From NCBI GenBank assembly GCA_963575745.1, contig CAUYUJ010000725.1, forward strand, positions 331,501 through 395,500: a stretch of 64,000 bases of DNA. The letters run 5' to 3'. This document shows positions 63,705 through 64,000 of the stretch, in pieces (within the stretch, counting starts at the first letter, position 1; each line of letters starts with the position of its first letter). Below the pieces are notes generated by a model that worked only from the letters and a program-made list of their open reading frames with translations, was not told the origin of the DNA and did not search any database. A program made the translations under genes and the position numbers. The DNA is from Prorocentrum cordatum. Taxonomy: Eukaryota; Sar; Dinophyceae; Prorocentrales; Prorocentraceae.

Positions 63705-64000
63705 CAGTCTGCACGAGTGCCCCTGATCATCATCATCATCATCATCATCGGCATCGTCACCATCGTCATCATAACTTAAAACTAACATCACCTTCCCCCG
63801 GAAAATTGTTCATTATCTTCGCCAGGCCCCCGATTTTCATTTTCCCGGAGTGATTATGATCCGGGCCGTACGGTGTTAGAAAATCGCCCATCCATCGCTG
63901 GCAGAGGCCCGATAGCCCCACCCCGCCCAGGTTGGTGTGGATTCCCCGCTGGGGCGGTGATATATCGGCGATATGTCGCGGCTTCCATCAAGGGAAGAAA
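63705..64000. other. Unique DNA with a short (ATC)n tract
   Basis: About eight ATC repeats at 63726-63750. The remaining 250 bp shows no coding signal. Confidence 0.6.

Overview
The window looks like dinoflagellate nuclear DNA from a repeat-dominated, GC-rich region. The direct marker is a near-complete relict of the dinoflagellate spliced leader (48077-48098, 20 of 22 positions). It forms the 5' end of a reverse-transcribed mRNA that also carries an A-rich tail and a 20-bp target-site duplication. I cannot name the species. I see no intact ordinary host gene and no convincing tRNA or rRNA gene. The recognisable coding content is mobile elements plus one retroposed pseudogene.

Layout. (1) 0.9-20.5 kb is a very large imperfect inverted arrangement of tandem arrays. 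Blocks A-B-C-D-E-F-G (0.9-7.0 kb) recur in reverse order and orientation as G'-F'-E'-D'-C'-B'-A' (8.8-20.5 kb). The centre (7.0-8.8 kb) holds a minus-strand tyrosine-recombinase relic and a ~100-bp array. The right arm is interrupted inside D' by a 5.3-kb insert (12406-17713). (2) 20.5-22.9 kb is GC-rich low-complexity DNA and a 68/136-bp tandem array. (3) 23.2-34.8 kb holds two tandem DIRS-like (tyrosine-recombinase) retrotransposons on the plus strand, each with gag, RT-RNase H and recombinase genes. (4) 34.8-39.6 kb and 44.7-47.9 kb are short-period arrays and microsatellites around a third, decayed DIRS-like element on the minus strand (39.66-44.66 kb). (5) 48.06-49.54 kb is the spliced-leader-bearing retropseudogene, sulfotransferase-like. 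(6) 49.5-64.0 kb holds unique DNA, an 89-bp array, microsatellites, a decayed LINE with a C-terminal RNase H (53.65-56.06 kb), a 101-bp array, MITE-like and fold-back sequences, and a 2.1-kb TAC trinucleotide array.

Candidate undescribed system. The DIRS-like family is linked to a recurrent DNA hairpin: outer GATTTTC/GAAAATC arms, a 12-bp inner stem of the CCCCCAAATCGC type and a GNA triloop. The hairpin occurs six times, with a seventh diverged copy. It lies 217-273 bp past the recombinase stop codon of all three copies that keep their 3' ends, replaces the 5' end of one element, and sits at several segment junctions. Short repeats of 91, 92 and 117 bp, each present twice, also end exactly at GAGATTTTC and then diverge. 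In all three complete elements gag and pol share one frame separated by a single UGA. All four recombinase copies carry a C-x-C-x7-C-x2-C motif between the first catalytic Arg and the HxxR box. My reading is that the hairpin is a terminal or recombination site of this family. This is inference from position and conservation.
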